A stretch of DNA of 35,422 bases from Chitinophagaceae bacterium (GCA_024643655.1 JAHEMM010000021.1:1-35422); one strand, 5' to 3'; counted from the first letter of the stretch, positions 16,037 to 25,318 are shown. Translations and numbers: made by a program. Notes: generated by a model from the letters alone, not told the origin.

Positions 16037-17098
16037 TTATTGATTTTGCTGTTTGCGGGACAAATCATTCTTTTCTTCTGTTACTATATGTAACATATTT
16101 TCCAACTCACCGATCCTTTTAATTTGACCTTCGAGTTTCATATTAGCATCAGCAATTGCTTGTATATCTGTATTCAATTCTACCAGGTTGGTAACTCTTT
16201 TTTGCAATTGAAGTCGTTGAAAATCTGCTTCTTTTAATTTTTCTTTAGTCTCCTCCAACTTGTTCTTAAGTTGAGCATTCTCATTATTTGCCGTTTGATA
16301 TTTTACTTTCTCCTCTTCTAAATCCCTCAATATTTTATTGTAAACATCATTTAAGTTTTCGCTTTCTATATTGACTTTTTTTGCATTTAAAATTTCCAAT
16401 TCCATCTTCCCCATTTTTTCCTGCAAAGAATTAAACTCCAGGTATGCCTTATCAAGCATTGATTTCATCTCACTTGTCAGTTGTTCTTTTTGTTTAAGCG
16501 TATTCAGCTCCATTTCCTTTTGTGAGAATCTGAAATTCAACTCATCCAACTGCTCCGTTAAAACTGCATTGCTTCTGAGAATATCTATTTGCTTTTCTTC
16601 AGTTTCTTTTACAATATTTATTTGTTGCAATAACTGATTGATTTTTGAACTTTGCTCTGCTAATCCACTTTGTGCAATTTTAAGTTGCTCAATATACTCA
16701 GGAGTAGCATTCGCTGTTTGTGTGGGAGCAGGGATAATGGTAGTTGGCGTATTTATTATAGGAGAATTTCTTCGTAGCTCTTCTATTTCAATCTTAAGTT
16801 CTTTATTTAATTTTCTCATTTCATCGGCCTCGATCTTATTGATTTCGTTATCATCTTCACTTAAGGCAAATTTCTTTTTCAACTCTTCCAATTCTCTATC
16901 TTTAAAATCCATATCGTTAAAGTATCTGCGTTTCCATTCATCTAACTCATTGGCAATTTTATTGCCAGACTCCTCACTTGTTGATTGATGTAGTGAACGA
17001 TGATTAGCGATAAAAAAATGGATCGTTACACCTAATACAATAGCACCAAGCATCAGGATTGCAACTTCAAGTAAAGAAAGAGAAATATTACCCTCCAT
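16037..17098 (-). CDS. Membrane-anchored coiled-coil protein, function unknown
   Basis: A 353-residue protein. Residues about 9-31 form one transmembrane helix (LEVAILMLGAIVLGVTIHFF). The rest is highly charged, rich in Glu, Lys, Leu, Gln and Asn, with heptad-like spacing over about 45-110 and 134-350. A Pro/Thr-rich break (PIINTPTTIIPAPTQT, about 113-128) splits the two coils. The likely topology is a short N-terminal tail outside and a long cytoplasmic rod. No enzyme motif is visible. It lies downstream of pyrH, separated by 132 bases that contain two inverted repeats. It may be a structural or septum/envelope organising protein, but that is only inference from shape. Confidence 0.75.
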   Translation of the reverse strand: MEGNISLSLLEVAILMLGAIVLGVTIHFFIANHRSLHQSTSEESGNKIANELDEWKRRYFNDMDFKDRELEELKKKFALSEDDNEINKIEADEMRKLNKELKIEIEELRRNSPIINTPTTIIPAPTQTANATPEYIEQLKIAQSGLAEQSSKINQLLQQINIVKETEEKQIDILRSNAVLTEQLDELNFRFSQKEMELNTLKQKEQLTSEMKSMLDKAYLEFNSLQEKMGKMELEILNAKKVNIESENLNDVYNKILRDLEEEKVKYQTANNENAQLKNKLEETKEKLKEADFQRLQLQKRVTNLVELNTDIQAIADANMKLEGQIKRIGELENMLHIVTEEKNDLSRKQQNQ

Positions 17099-17116
17099 AT
17101 GGTGAAATAAGATTTG

Positions 17117-17156
17117 AAAACTATAAAAAAATGAATAACTTTTTGTTTATAGTTTT
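17117..17156. repeat. 11-bp AT-rich inverted repeat before the coiled-coil gene
   Basis: AAAACTATAAA (17117-17127) and its exact complement (17146-17156) are separated by 18 bases. It sits 18 bases upstream of the coiled-coil start codon and could be an operator, a leader hairpin or a weak terminator for pyrH. Confidence 0.45.
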
Positions 17157-17175
17157 TCACATGTGTGCTGATAAA

Positions 17176-17206
17176 TTATTTGCAATATAGTAGATACTGC
17201 AAATAA
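17176..17206. repeat. 9-bp inverted repeat after pyrH
   Basis: TTATTTGCA (17176-17184) pairs exactly with TGCAAATAA (17198-17206) across a 13-base loop, 25 bases after the pyrH stop. No T-run follows on the minus strand, so a terminator role is uncertain. Confidence 0.45.
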
Positions 17207-17230
17207 AAGAATAGGAAATCTACGTAGTAA

Positions 17231-17944
17231 TTATCCCTTTACCAGAGTACCAACCTTCTCTCCGGTTACAACTCTTCTTAAGTTATCTTCTTTATTCATG
17301 TTGAAAACAATAATAGGCAAATTGTTTTCCATACATAATGTAAATGCTGTCATATCCATTACTTTCAAATTTTGTGATATACAATCTTGAAAAGTAAGTA
17401 CATTATATTTTGTAGCGTTGGGATCTTTTTCGGGATCTGCAGAATAAATACCGTCAACACGGGTACCTTTTAAAATTACATCTGCATTTATTTCTATTGC
17501 TCTGAGAGAGCCTGCCGTGTCGGTAGTAAAGTATGGATTTCCTGTGCCGGCTCCAAAAATTACAACCCTTCCTTTTTCTACATGACGGATAGCTCTACGT
17601 CGGATGTAAGGCTCAGCAATTTGCTCCATTTTTATTGCACTTTGTAATCGGGTATAAACGCCAGCTTTCTCCAGGCCTGCTTGCAAAGCCATTCCATTAA
17701 TAACTGTTGCGAGCATACCCATATAATCGCCATGAGCTCTTTCAATTCCTGTTTCTGCTTCATTCATTCCTCTGTATATGTTACCACCACCAATTACGAT
17801 AGCAACCTGAACACCTAATTCAGTAATTGATTTTATATCTTGAGCATACTGATTAATTACAGCTGTATCGAATCCAAAACTTTTATCACCCATTAATGCT
17901 TCGCCGGAAAGTTTAAGAAGAATTCTTTTGTATTTTGGTAACAT
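17231..17944 (-). CDS. pyrH: UMP kinase
   Basis: Phosphorylates UMP to UDP with ATP in pyrimidine synthesis; bacterial PyrH is a hexamer usually regulated by GTP and UTP. The 237-residue length is standard. Motifs of the amino-acid-kinase fold: [12 protein letters not shown] at the N-terminus, [41 protein letters not shown] and [17 protein letters not shown]. The upstream sequence has a TATCTTCG box (one mismatch from consensus) about 23 bases before the ATG, the same variant seen before prs. In many bacteria pyrH neighbours frr or tsf; here it does not. Confidence 0.97.
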   Translation of the reverse strand: MLPKYKRILLKLSGEALMGDKSFGFDTAVINQYAQDIKSITELGVQVAIVIGGGNIYRGMNEAETGIERAHGDYMGMLATVINGMALQAGLEKAGVYTRLQSAIKMEQIAEPYIRRRAIRHVEKGRVVIFGAGTGNPYFTTDTAGSLRAIEINADVILKGTRVDGIYSADPEKDPNATKYNVLTFQDCISQNLKVMDMTAFTLCMENNLPIIVFNMNKEDNLRRVVTGEKVGTLVKG

Positions 17945-18125
17945 GGTGCAAAATTTTCGAAGCGAAGATAGGGGAATATATTTTTTTGCCAGCTATGTAT
18001 CCCTGTGCATCTTTACTTGCGACGCTCCGTTCAACCACATAACGTAAGTCAACATTTATAGCATATATAACCTCGATTGCTAAATGAAAGTCCTTACTGC
18101 CGATGTGCTGAATCTTTTGCTTTTT

Positions 18126-18932
18126 CTATTCAGCGTTATTTTTAGCCATAATTGAATAGACCATTGGAATTTTGCCTTCCAGGCCCTTAATATGCCATTT
18201 CCCTTTTTCAAACTCAATCGTATTATTAAAGCAAGGATAAGGCGAATACATAAATTCATTAAAATATTGAATGGCTAATCCTTTTCTGATTAATGCATTT
18301 AAAATTTCGCTGATGCTATGATTCCATCCGTATTCTTTTGCCTTTATATCAGCATCTCTATCAGTATAAGTACCTTGACTCTCAGTTATTATGACTTCTT
18401 GATTATTATAAGCATATTGTAAATGCGAAAAGTCATCGTTAAACATCCATACAATTGGGTGAAAATCGGCAATATAAAACACAGCTCCAGGTTTTAAAAA
18501 ATGTGCAATTATTTCAGCCCATTTATCAAGATCAGGCAACCAACCAATTGTGCCATAAGAGGTAAATACAATATCAAACTTTTCATCAATATGCTCCTTT
18601 AAGTCATAAATGTTGCTGCAAATAAATGTAGCATTCATTCCAAGTTCTGTATTTAGCTTGATTGCTTCAGCAATTGCTTCATTTGAAAGATCAACACCTG
18701 TAACATTTGCTCCCAATCTTGCCCAGTTCATAGTATCCATACCAAAATGGCATTGCAGGTGGAGCATTTTTTTGTTGTGAACATTTCCCAATTCGTTCAT
18801 CTCGATAGGCGTAAGCACATCTTCTCCGGACTTAAACCCCGCAAGATTATAAAAAGAAGAATTTAAATGTACAGCAGTACGCTTATTCCAAAGTTCTTTA
18901 TTGGCGGTAAAATAATCTGTATAATCTGACAT
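18126..18932 (-). CDS. Class I SAM-dependent methyltransferase
   Basis: A 268-residue protein of the Methyltransf_25/11 type. The SAM-binding region starts with MLHLQCHFGMDTMNWARLGA; motif I is thus H-L-Q-C-H-F-G rather than the usual D-x-G-x-G, a variant found in some families of this fold. It is followed by VTGVDLSNEAIAEA (acidic residue contacting SAM ribose) and FDIVFTSYGTIGWLPDL (motif IV). The C-terminal half carries the acceptor-binding part with several Trp, Tyr and Phe. No signal peptide. The substrate is unknown. It is followed by about 180 bases containing no evident gene before pyrH. Confidence 0.85.
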   Translation of the reverse strand: MSDYTDYFTANKELWNKRTAVHLNSSFYNLAGFKSGEDVLTPIEMNELGNVHNKKMLHLQCHFGMDTMNWARLGANVTGVDLSNEAIAEAIKLNTELGMNATFICSNIYDLKEHIDEKFDIVFTSYGTIGWLPDLDKWAEIIAHFLKPGAVFYIADFHPIVWMFNDDFSHLQYAYNNQEVIITESQGTYTDRDADIKAKEYGWNHSISEILNALIRKGLAIQYFNEFMYSPYPCFNNTIEFEKGKWHIKGLEGKIPMVYSIMAKNNAE

Positions 18933-19063
18933 TTGTAAAACTTTAAAATATAGAAAATAGTAGCCGGATAATACAATCCAATAAGATAAACCGATTTAAA
19001 TAGCAGGTATTCCTGAAAATACTAATTTATTAATAGCACTGTAGAAAAAAAATTCTTGTAATG

Positions 19064-19378
19064 TTATGCTTCTGCAGTTGGCCCACCAAAATTAAAAGGC
19101 ATTTGTACTTCCTCAAGATCTTTTATTGGGCCGTTAATAGATTCATATTTCTGAATATTTTCTGCCAATGCCTTCATAAACCTCTTGGCATGTTGCGGCG
19201 TAAAAATAATCCTTGATTTAACCTTACTCTTAGGAGTGCCCGGCATTACATTTACAAAGTCAATTACAAATTCAGCATGAGAATGCGTAATAATGGCAAG
19301 GTTAGCATAAGCACCTTCGGCTACTTCTTCTGATATTTCAATATTGAGTTGATTGGGCAATTCGGGTGTATTATTCAT
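19064..19378 (-). CDS. DUF3467 family protein
   Basis: A 104-residue acidic cytoplasmic protein. The pattern EISEEVAEGAYANLAIITHSHAEFVIDF at the N-terminus (residues about 14-41) and SRIIFTPQHAKRFMKAL (about 55-71) are the family's hallmarks. The function is not established. The gene lies just after the terminator of the Sus operon and 131 bases before the methyltransferase gene. A TACTTTTG box (matching TAnnTTTG) overlaps the terminator stem about 41 bases upstream of the ATG. Confidence 0.88.
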   Translation of the reverse strand: MNNTPELPNQLNIEISEEVAEGAYANLAIITHSHAEFVIDFVNVMPGTPKSKVKSRIIFTPQHAKRFMKALAENIQKYESINGPIKDLEEVQMPFNFGGPTAEA

Positions 19379-19419
19379 CTTAATATAATTTGTCTAATTT
19401 ATTTACCAAGTATATACTA

Positions 19420-19455
19420 CAAAAGTAAAGGGGAGAAATAAATTCTCCCCTTTTT
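19420..19455 (-). terminator. Terminator of the Sus operon, overlapping a possible promoter
   Basis: An 11-bp perfect stem (19427-19437 with 19443-19453, AAAGGGGAGAA/TTCTCCCCTTT) with a 5-base loop. On the minus strand it is followed by TTTACTTTTG, so it would end transcription 30 bases after the last Sus gene. The same downstream bases contain TACTTTTG (19420-19427), a match to the -7 box for the DUF3467 gene. Confidence 0.75.
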
Positions 19456-19482
19456 CTATAAAAACTATTTTAAAATATCAAC

Positions 19483-20442
19483 TTAACGTGGCCCTAAATA
19501 AGTTAATTCCAATGTCCACTCACGGTTATTAGCCGGGTTAAAAACAGGACCCGGATCGTAATTATAACCATAACGAACAAAGAATTTCCTAGTTGCAGGA
19601 ACGTACCTTGTATCAAATGGAGTTGGCGCAGCTGCAGTAACTGTAGTATATGCTAAACTTCCACAATTATTACTAACAGATACTTTATTGGTAGCTGGGT
19701 TAACTGTATAAACAGGGCACTGAGAACCAAAATAACTCGGACCTCCACCATAAATCATTGGACCAGCATAACCGCCTGCATCAGGCCAGTAAACTGCAGA
19801 AGCATCTGATGATACAGTATGCAACTGTACTTCAGTTTCTCCACAAGCATATGTAGGATTTCCAACCGGATGGTATGTACACATTTCATAACGATAACGA
19901 CCATCGTAAGCATTTTTAATACTAACCAATGCAATCACCGAGTCTTTACCATTAGAGATAACATTACCTTGTCCTGGATTATTAAGCGCAAACCCTAAGG
20001 CATACTTTCTTGACAAGTCCCATTTTGCTCCATTTAATAAGATTGGAAAATTAATAGAAAATTCTCCAGCTTTTAATGTAACTGTATAAGTACTGCCACT
20101 TTTTGTAACAGACGGATCTAGCGTATACAGACTATCAGGTAATTGTTCAAAGTTTGAACCATTAGCAGCATTATATCTGGTTACCAATCCTGGAACTGAT
20201 ACTATAGTAATATCAGATACTTTCTGAAGATTTGCATTTGTGTTTGCGTCTCTTACTAAGTTAAATAAAGGCACTTTTTTAATATCCGAGAATGGCGAGA
20301 AAAATATCGCATTATTTTTCGGATCTGTAATTTTTATGTAAGTATTCCCTTCAGAGCCCAAGTCAACAACTTCTTTCTTGACACACGAGGAAAAGAACAC
20401 TAACAAAGCTACAACCGGTAGCAAATATGATTTCTTATTCAT
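19483..20442 (-). CDS. SusCD-associated lipoprotein with DUF1735 (BT_3987-like) N-terminal domain
   Basis: A 319-residue protein from the ATG at 20442; a longer frame would run into the susD gene and lacks a signal. The signal ends in the lipobox FFSSC (Cys at about residue 20), giving a lipoprotein. The N-terminal half looks like the DUF1735/BT_3987 beta-sandwich domain found in surface glycan-binding partners of SusC/SusD. The C-terminal half is rich in Tyr, Gly, Pro and Trp and has four cysteines (CTYHP, YACGE, SQCPV, NNCGS) that may form two disulphides. It starts 34 bases after susD in one operon, so a role in surface substrate capture is likely. Confidence 0.8.
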   Translation of the reverse strand: MNKKSYLLPVVALLVFFSSCVKKEVVDLGSEGNTYIKITDPKNNAIFFSPFSDIKKVPLFNLVRDANTNANLQKVSDITIVSVPGLVTRYNAANGSNFEQLPDSLYTLDPSVTKSGSTYTVTLKAGEFSINFPILLNGAKWDLSRKYALGFALNNPGQGNVISNGKDSVIALVSIKNAYDGRYRYEMCTYHPVGNPTYACGETEVQLHTVSSDASAVYWPDAGGYAGPMIYGGGPSYFGSQCPVYTVNPATNKVSVSNNCGSLAYTTVTAAAPTPFDTRYVPATRKFFVRYGYNYDPGPVFNPANNREWTLELTYLGPR

Positions 20443-20476
20443 GTTGTTATTTTTTTTAAAATTACTGAATATATTC

Positions 20477-21901
20477 TTATTGATCCCACCAAACTTTAGA
20501 ATCTTGCGTATCCCCACCAGGTATAAGTGCAACTGCAGCATTTGTAGCAGCAGCATTACTTCCATAGGTAGACTGGCTATACGTAAATCTTCTTACAATT
20601 TGCTTTGAAGCACTAGTTGCATCTTGAGCAGGTGTAAGTGTAGGATATCCGGTTCTTCTCCAGATATTCCATCCACGGTAACCATCAGGATAAGCAGCTA
20701 TATACTCTTGTACAGCAATATTGGCAATATTGGCAGCTGATCCAGGAGCAGCAGAAAGCACAACAGTTGGCTGAGAAAAATAAGAAGCACCTGGTGCAGC
20801 TACACCCCATTGTGCAAACGACTCATTGATACCATTTTGATACATTGTATTCATATTCTCAGCTGTCCATCCTCTATCAGCAGCTTCTGCTCTATGTAAA
20901 TATGTTTCAGAAGCAGACATAACAGTAGCTGAACCAGTTGGAGTTCTTAAAGATGCAGTTAAAACTCTTGCCCAAGATCCATTAGCTTGTTGCCATGGGT
21001 CAATATAAGTTCTTTGTCTACCATAAGGTACACCCAAATTTGAACTACCATACATAGACTGGCGATTATCTGCTCTTGCAGACATAATACCTGTCATTGT
21101 TGCACTTTCACCAATATCAGAACGGCCATTATAAGTATTATACCAATCATACTGATAAGCACCACCTGGGTAATCAATTTTAAAGTTATCTGCATTACTT
21201 GTAATTACACCATCTGTTGCTACTAAAGCAGCAGCAAACTCAGTAGCAGCAAAGCCACCAGCAGCAGGATATTTCTTAGATAACTGGATAGCTAAACGTA
21301 AACGAAGCGAATTCGCAAATTTTCTCCATTTTGTAGCATTTCCACCATAAACGATATCGCCTTGTATTGCTGAACTAGCATCAAATTGATTAACCGCTTC
21401 TCTTAACTCTTTAAAAAGGTCTTTATATATATCTTCCTGTTTGTCATATTTAGGCGTACTTGCTCCGGCGCCTTTTAAAGCTTCAGAATAAGGAACAGGT
21501 CCCCAGCAATCAGTAACGAAAGCAAAATAATAAGCTTTCAAAATTCTTGACACTGCAGTCATATTATTATTACCTTCTGCCTTATCTATAATAGTCTGCA
21601 AATCCTGTAGCGTACCTGAATAATAGCCTTCATAGGCCAATTGTGGTAAGTCATACAATGACGCACCAGGATACTGTGTCTCAGCAAAATACTGACAATA
21701 ATATCCCGGTCTTGTATAGTTAGCTGTACCCGATATACCTGACAATACATTTGTTAATAATGCACCTAATATAGGCTTAGTAATGTTATTGGGGTTCTCG
21801 TTGGTATCACCAAAGTCTGATGAATATCGCTTGCAACTTGTAGCCAGTAAACTCAAAGCTAAAGCTCCAACCAACACCCCTTTTAAATTTATTTTTGCCA
21901 T
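20477..21901 (-). CDS. SusD/RagB-family outer-membrane lipoprotein (SusD-like_2 type)
   Basis: A 474-residue lipoprotein that forms the lid over the SusC channel and binds the incoming nutrient. The signal ends in LLATSC (lipobox Cys at about residue 23). After it come the family's starting pattern DFGDTNENPNN and TPR-like helices (ILKAYYFAFVTDCWGPVPYSEAL, KWRKFANSLRLRLAIQLS). Near the C-terminus IWRRTGYPTLTPAQ and VRRFTYSQSTYGSN are typical. It starts 40 bases after susC and ends 34 bases before the third operon gene. Confidence 0.95.
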   Translation of the reverse strand: MAKINLKGVLVGALALSLLATSCKRYSSDFGDTNENPNNITKPILGALLTNVLSGISGTANYTRPGYYCQYFAETQYPGASLYDLPQLAYEGYYSGTLQDLQTIIDKAEGNNNMTAVSRILKAYYFAFVTDCWGPVPYSEALKGAGASTPKYDKQEDIYKDLFKELREAVNQFDASSAIQGDIVYGGNATKWRKFANSLRLRLAIQLSKKYPAAGGFAATEFAAALVATDGVITSNADNFKIDYPGGAYQYDWYNTYNGRSDIGESATMTGIMSARADNRQSMYGSSNLGVPYGRQRTYIDPWQQANGSWARVLTASLRTPTGSATVMSASETYLHRAEAADRGWTAENMNTMYQNGINESFAQWGVAAPGASYFSQPTVVLSAAPGSAANIANIAVQEYIAAYPDGYRGWNIWRRTGYPTLTPAQDATSASKQIVRRFTYSQSTYGSNAAATNAAVALIPGGDTQDSKVWWDQ

Positions 21902-21941
21902 TTTTGTTAATTTTTTAGATTATAAAATTTTGAGAATTTCT

Positions 21942-24900
21942 TTAGAATCCAATTTTAAGATTAAATCCAAAGCCTCTTGTTCCTGGTAAATTTCCAGACT
22001 CACCACTAACGTTTGCAATTTCAGATGGATCAAAACTATCTGTCTTAGCATAAATCAATAGTGGATTACGGGCAACTAAAGATAATGTTGCATTCTGTAA
22101 CCAGTTAATTCCCCATTTAGCAACCGGCAATTGATAACCCAAAGAAACTTCACTCAATTTTACAAACGTAAGGTCATAAATGTATGGATCGAATGTGCGG
22201 TTATTATATAAATTATGGAAATGATCCTGTGCTTCTACATAGTAATCTACAGCTTTACCAGTTGCATCAACACCAAATACATGCACACCACCACCATCTG
22301 CAACAGCATCACGAATAGGGTTGCCTTTATCATTAATAGTTGCAGTACGGGCAGTTAAGCCTGAGAAGCTACCCCACATTTCAGATAATGAGAAGAACTT
22401 TCCGCCTACCTGATAATTCATATTAGCACTTAATGTAAAAGACTTGTATTGTACTTGTAATTGACCACCACCTGTGTACTTCGGTAAAACACCACCAAAG
22501 AAAGTGTTTGGATCATTTACATAACCACCACTAGAATTTAATATAGGCTGTCCGTTAATACGCTTAATTCCATTACCATACATCTGACCCCACTGCTGGC
22601 CAACCTGATGTAACATATATGGACCAGTTGTTCCCCATCTGCCGTCGATTGCAGTTGTTCTTTCAATACCTTCTGCAATTTCAACCACTTTGTTATCATC
22701 CAATATACCCAAATTAGCCGTTACCTCAACTTTGAAATCCTTGTTCCAAACCGGGCGACCAGTAAGTTGTACATTATATCCTCTTTTTGTAATTAAACCA
22801 GCATTCGTTACTAATCCAGTAAATCCACTAGCACCGTTGATAGTTAAGTTTGTTACAAAATCCTTGTCATCACCATTCCAGTAAGTAAATGATGCACCAA
22901 TTCTGTTTTTCAAGAATTTCAAATCAATACCAATTTCTTTCTGCGTAGTTGTATAACCTGTAATACCCGGATCTGTTAAACTATTGTTTGCAGACATTAA
23001 TGGATTACCGTTCCACTGATTAGCTCCAATAGAATAAAGACTACCAGGATAAGTATACGTACCAACTCTACCAGGAATCTCACCCCATGAAGCTCTTAAC
23101 TTACCAAATGAAAGTGGTGTCCATTTTAAAATTTCGCTGAATATAAATGAAAGACCAGCAGATTTAGACACTACAAATGATGCACCTGGAGGGTTACTTG
23201 AGAACCAGTCCTGGCGAATAGTCGTGCTTAAATTTAAATAATTTTTAAACCCAAATTCGCCATTGAAGAACAATGCACTATAACGGAAATCCGAACGTCC
23301 ATTAGATACACTAAATGGATTTTTGGAGTTTTGAATTGTATACAAATTCGGAACACTTAATCCCTGATTTGTGTTGGCGCCATTTGATTTTTGTATTGAA
23401 CGATAAATATCTGTTCCTAATATACCTTTAACAGTGAAATTATTAAACTTATTCTGATAGGTTGTTAACAACTCCATGTTAGTTACATTGGAATTAGAAG
23501 TACCGGTACCATAATATCCAAAACACTCAGCACAGTTACCAGTAGTTTGTGTAGCACTCGCAAATAAATCTGAAGAATATTTACTTTCACCCCAAGTAAG
23601 GTTTGATTGCTTACGATAATTACCTCTTACACTTAAATGCTTATTGATTTTATAATCAAGAGATACATAACCATAATATCTGTCTGTGTTAGAAACTTGT
23701 TTAACTAGATCAAACCAAGTGTAAAAGTTATACCAATAGTTACCAGCATAGAATGGTTTTTCATTTGAAGGATTATATGCTGTAGGATTTAAGTGATTCC
23801 AGCTGGCAGCAATACCAGTTGGTGTTCTTAAATCTTTTAACTCACGAAGTATTGACATATCCAGATTTCTGTGCATCCACTGGTTAAATGAACCAGTTGT
23901 TTGGTTTGAATATTGGTCATCAAACTCTCCGTTTAGATTTTGAGTAACATAATTGAAATTAAGGTATACCGTTAACTTGTCTGTAATATCCATATTACCA
24001 TTAAAGCTAAATGTGTTTTTCTTTAATGTAGAAGTTGGTATCAACCCTTTTACATCAATATTACCAAAAGATAGACGATAGTTCGACTTGTCTGAACCAC
24101 CAGAAACAGCAACTGAATTATTTAATATAACACCTGTATTGAAGAAATCTCTGGCATTATCCGGCTGTGGTACTAATGAAGCAGTAGTTCCGGAATAACG
24201 ATGTCCGTCATACCAAGAATACCAAGGAATATATTCCTGACCAACCATTCTTGGACCCCAACTGGCGTCATCAGAATAATCAGCATAATATTTACCATCC
24301 AAAGCCTGCCATGATACAGGATCTCCTGGTCTGTAAGTGTAACGAATCATATCTGCAGTGTTTCCACCAGCATATGAGTTCTGATAATTAGGCAAAATGT
24401 AAGCTTTGTCAAACTGAGCACCTAAATTAACATCAACACCTACACCTCTTTTATTTTTTTTACCTTTCTTCAATGTCATTACAATTGCTCCAGCAGCACC
24501 TTGCGGGCCAAATAATGCAGCAGCAGCAGGGCCTTGTAAAACGGTAACATCTTCTACTTCGTCCATATTAATATCAAGCTCATTTGGAAGAATAGTTCCA
24601 TCAACAACATAAAGAACACCTACGCCGCCACCAAAACCAGATTCTCCACGAAGTCTGATACCACCGGTACCAGCATTACCAAGTTTTGCACTTGACTGAC
24701 TTCTTACCTGCATACCAGATACTTTACCCGCCAATGCATTGTTGATGTTGGTTTGACGAATTACGTTTAATTGTTCAGACGTTACTACCTGCGTATTAGT
24801 AGTAGCTTGCTTTAAAGTACTTTTCGTACCATAGGCACCAGTTACTACAACTTCAGTTTCTCCAGTAAATAAACGCTTAGTTGAAACATTAGCCGTATTT

Positions 24901-25157
24901 GAAGAACCGACAGTTACTTCGGTAGGTTCTAAACCAATACCTGTTACAACTAATACATCCCCGGTTTTAGCCTGAATACGGAAAGTTCCGTCAGATGATG
25001 TAGCAACACCAACCCGAGAATTTTTAATTTTTACGGAAGCACCTGGTACAGCGTCACCTTTTTCATCTGTAACAGTACCTGTAATCGTCCGATTTTGTGC
25101 AAATGCGAATGCTGTTAGTAACATTAGCATTGTTAACAGTGATACAATTTTTCTCAT
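21942..25157 (-). CDS. SusC/RagA-family TonB-linked outer-membrane transporter
   Basis: A 1071-residue TonB-dependent channel that imports large nutrients, gated by its SusD partner. It begins with a signal peptide (IVSLLTMLMLLTAFAFAQ), a carboxypeptidase-like domain (ITGTVTDEKGDAVPGASV), the TonB-box region (ETEVVVTGAYG), the plug domain (NINNALAGKVSGMQV, VLYVVDGTILPN, VTVLQGPAAAALFG) and a large C-terminal beta barrel ending in aromatic residues (GFGFNLKIGF). I chose the ATG at 25157 because the frame upstream adds only a poor N-terminus. No anti-sigma/sigma pair or hybrid two-component regulator lies near, and no carbohydrate-active enzyme follows, so the substrate is unknown; peptide or glycan are both possible. 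Confidence 0.97.
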   Translation of the reverse strand: MRKIVSLLTMLMLLTAFAFAQNRTITGTVTDEKGDAVPGASVKIKNSRVGVATSSDGTFRIQAKTGDVLVVTGIGLEPTEVTVGSSNTANVSTKRLFTGETEVVVTGAYGTKSTLKQATTNTQVVTSEQLNVIRQTNINNALAGKVSGMQVRSQSSAKLGNAGTGGIRLRGESGFGGGVGVLYVVDGTILPNELDINMDEVEDVTVLQGPAAAALFGPQGAAGAIVMTLKKGKKNKRGVGVDVNLGAQFDKAYILPNYQNSYAGGNTADMIRYTYRPGDPVSWQALDGKYYADYSDDASWGPRMVGQEYIPWYSWYDGHRYSGTTASLVPQPDNARDFFNTGVILNNSVAVSGGSDKSNYRLSFGNIDVKGLIPTSTLKKNTFSFNGNMDITDKLTVYLNFNYVTQNLNGEFDDQYSNQTTGSFNQWMHRNLDMSILRELKDLRTPTGIAASWNHLNPTAYNPSNEKPFYAGNYWYNFYTWFDLVKQVSNTDRYYGYVSLDYKINKHLSVRGNYRKQSNLTWGESKYSSDLFASATQTTGNCAECFGYYGTGTSNSNVTNMELLTTYQNKFNNFTVKGILGTDIYRSIQKSNGANTNQGLSVPNLYTIQNSKNPFSVSNGRSDFRYSALFFNGEFGFKNYLNLSTTIRQDWFSSNPPGASFVVSKSAGLSFIFSEILKWTPLSFGKLRASWGEIPGRVGTYTYPGSLYSIGANQWNGNPLMSANNSLTDPGITGYTTTQKEIGIDLKFLKNRIGASFTYWNGDDKDFVTNLTINGASGFTGLVTNAGLITKRGYNVQLTGRPVWNKDFKVEVTANLGILDDNKVVEIAEGIERTTAIDGRWGTTGPYMLHQVGQQWGQMYGNGIKRINGQPILNSSGGYVNDPNTFFGGVLPKYTGGGQLQVQYKSFTLSANMNYQVGGKFFSLSEMWGSFSGLTARTATINDKGNPIRDAVADGGGVHVFGVDATGKAVDYYVEAQDHFHNLYNNRTFDPYIYDLTFVKLSEVSLGYQLPVAKWGINWLQNATLSLVARNPLLIYAKTDSFDPSEIANVSGESGNLPGTRGFGFNLKIGF

Positions 25158-25189
25158 GTCTAAGTTAATTTTAATTAAATAAAGCATTG

Positions 25190-25211
25190 ATTATCAATAC
25201 ATATTGATAAT
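25190..25211. promoter_or_regulatory. Palindrome in the susC upstream region
   Basis: ATTATCAATA (25190-25199) and its complement TATTGATAAT (25202-25211) are separated by two bases. It lies 33 bases upstream of the susC ATG. This geometry suits a dimeric regulator site or a small leader hairpin. The 9-base core is shared with the long repeat after the A2M gene. Confidence 0.45.
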
Positions 25212-25295
25212 TTCAGAATTTATCTTCCTGTTAAAGACACCTTTTGGTCCTTAAATGCTGCCGCAATATAAATTTTTTTTTAACAATTCCTTTAA

Positions 25296-25317
25296 ACTAT
25301 TTGAAAATAGTGGCTTT
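25296..25317. terminator. Small hairpin after the HhH-barrel gene
   Basis: ACTATTTGAAAATAGT (25296-25311) forms a 6-bp stem with a 4-base loop, within 10 bases of the stop codon at 25319. The T-run (CTTTTTTATC) is on the plus-strand side, so on the minus strand it would be a weak terminator at best. Beyond it lies the susC leader region. Confidence 0.25.
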
Positions 25318-25318
25318 T

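Noticed and set aside
17960-18125. Hidden gene or RNA in the gap between the methyltransferase and pyrH genes
   Set aside because: No frame with a plausible start and no tRNA-like fold was found; only a weak 7-bp imperfect stem near 18018-18054.
20443-20565. N-terminal extension of the third Sus-operon gene
   Set aside because: It overlaps the susD coding region, lacks signal-peptide character, and the ATG at 20442 gives a clean lipoprotein signal.
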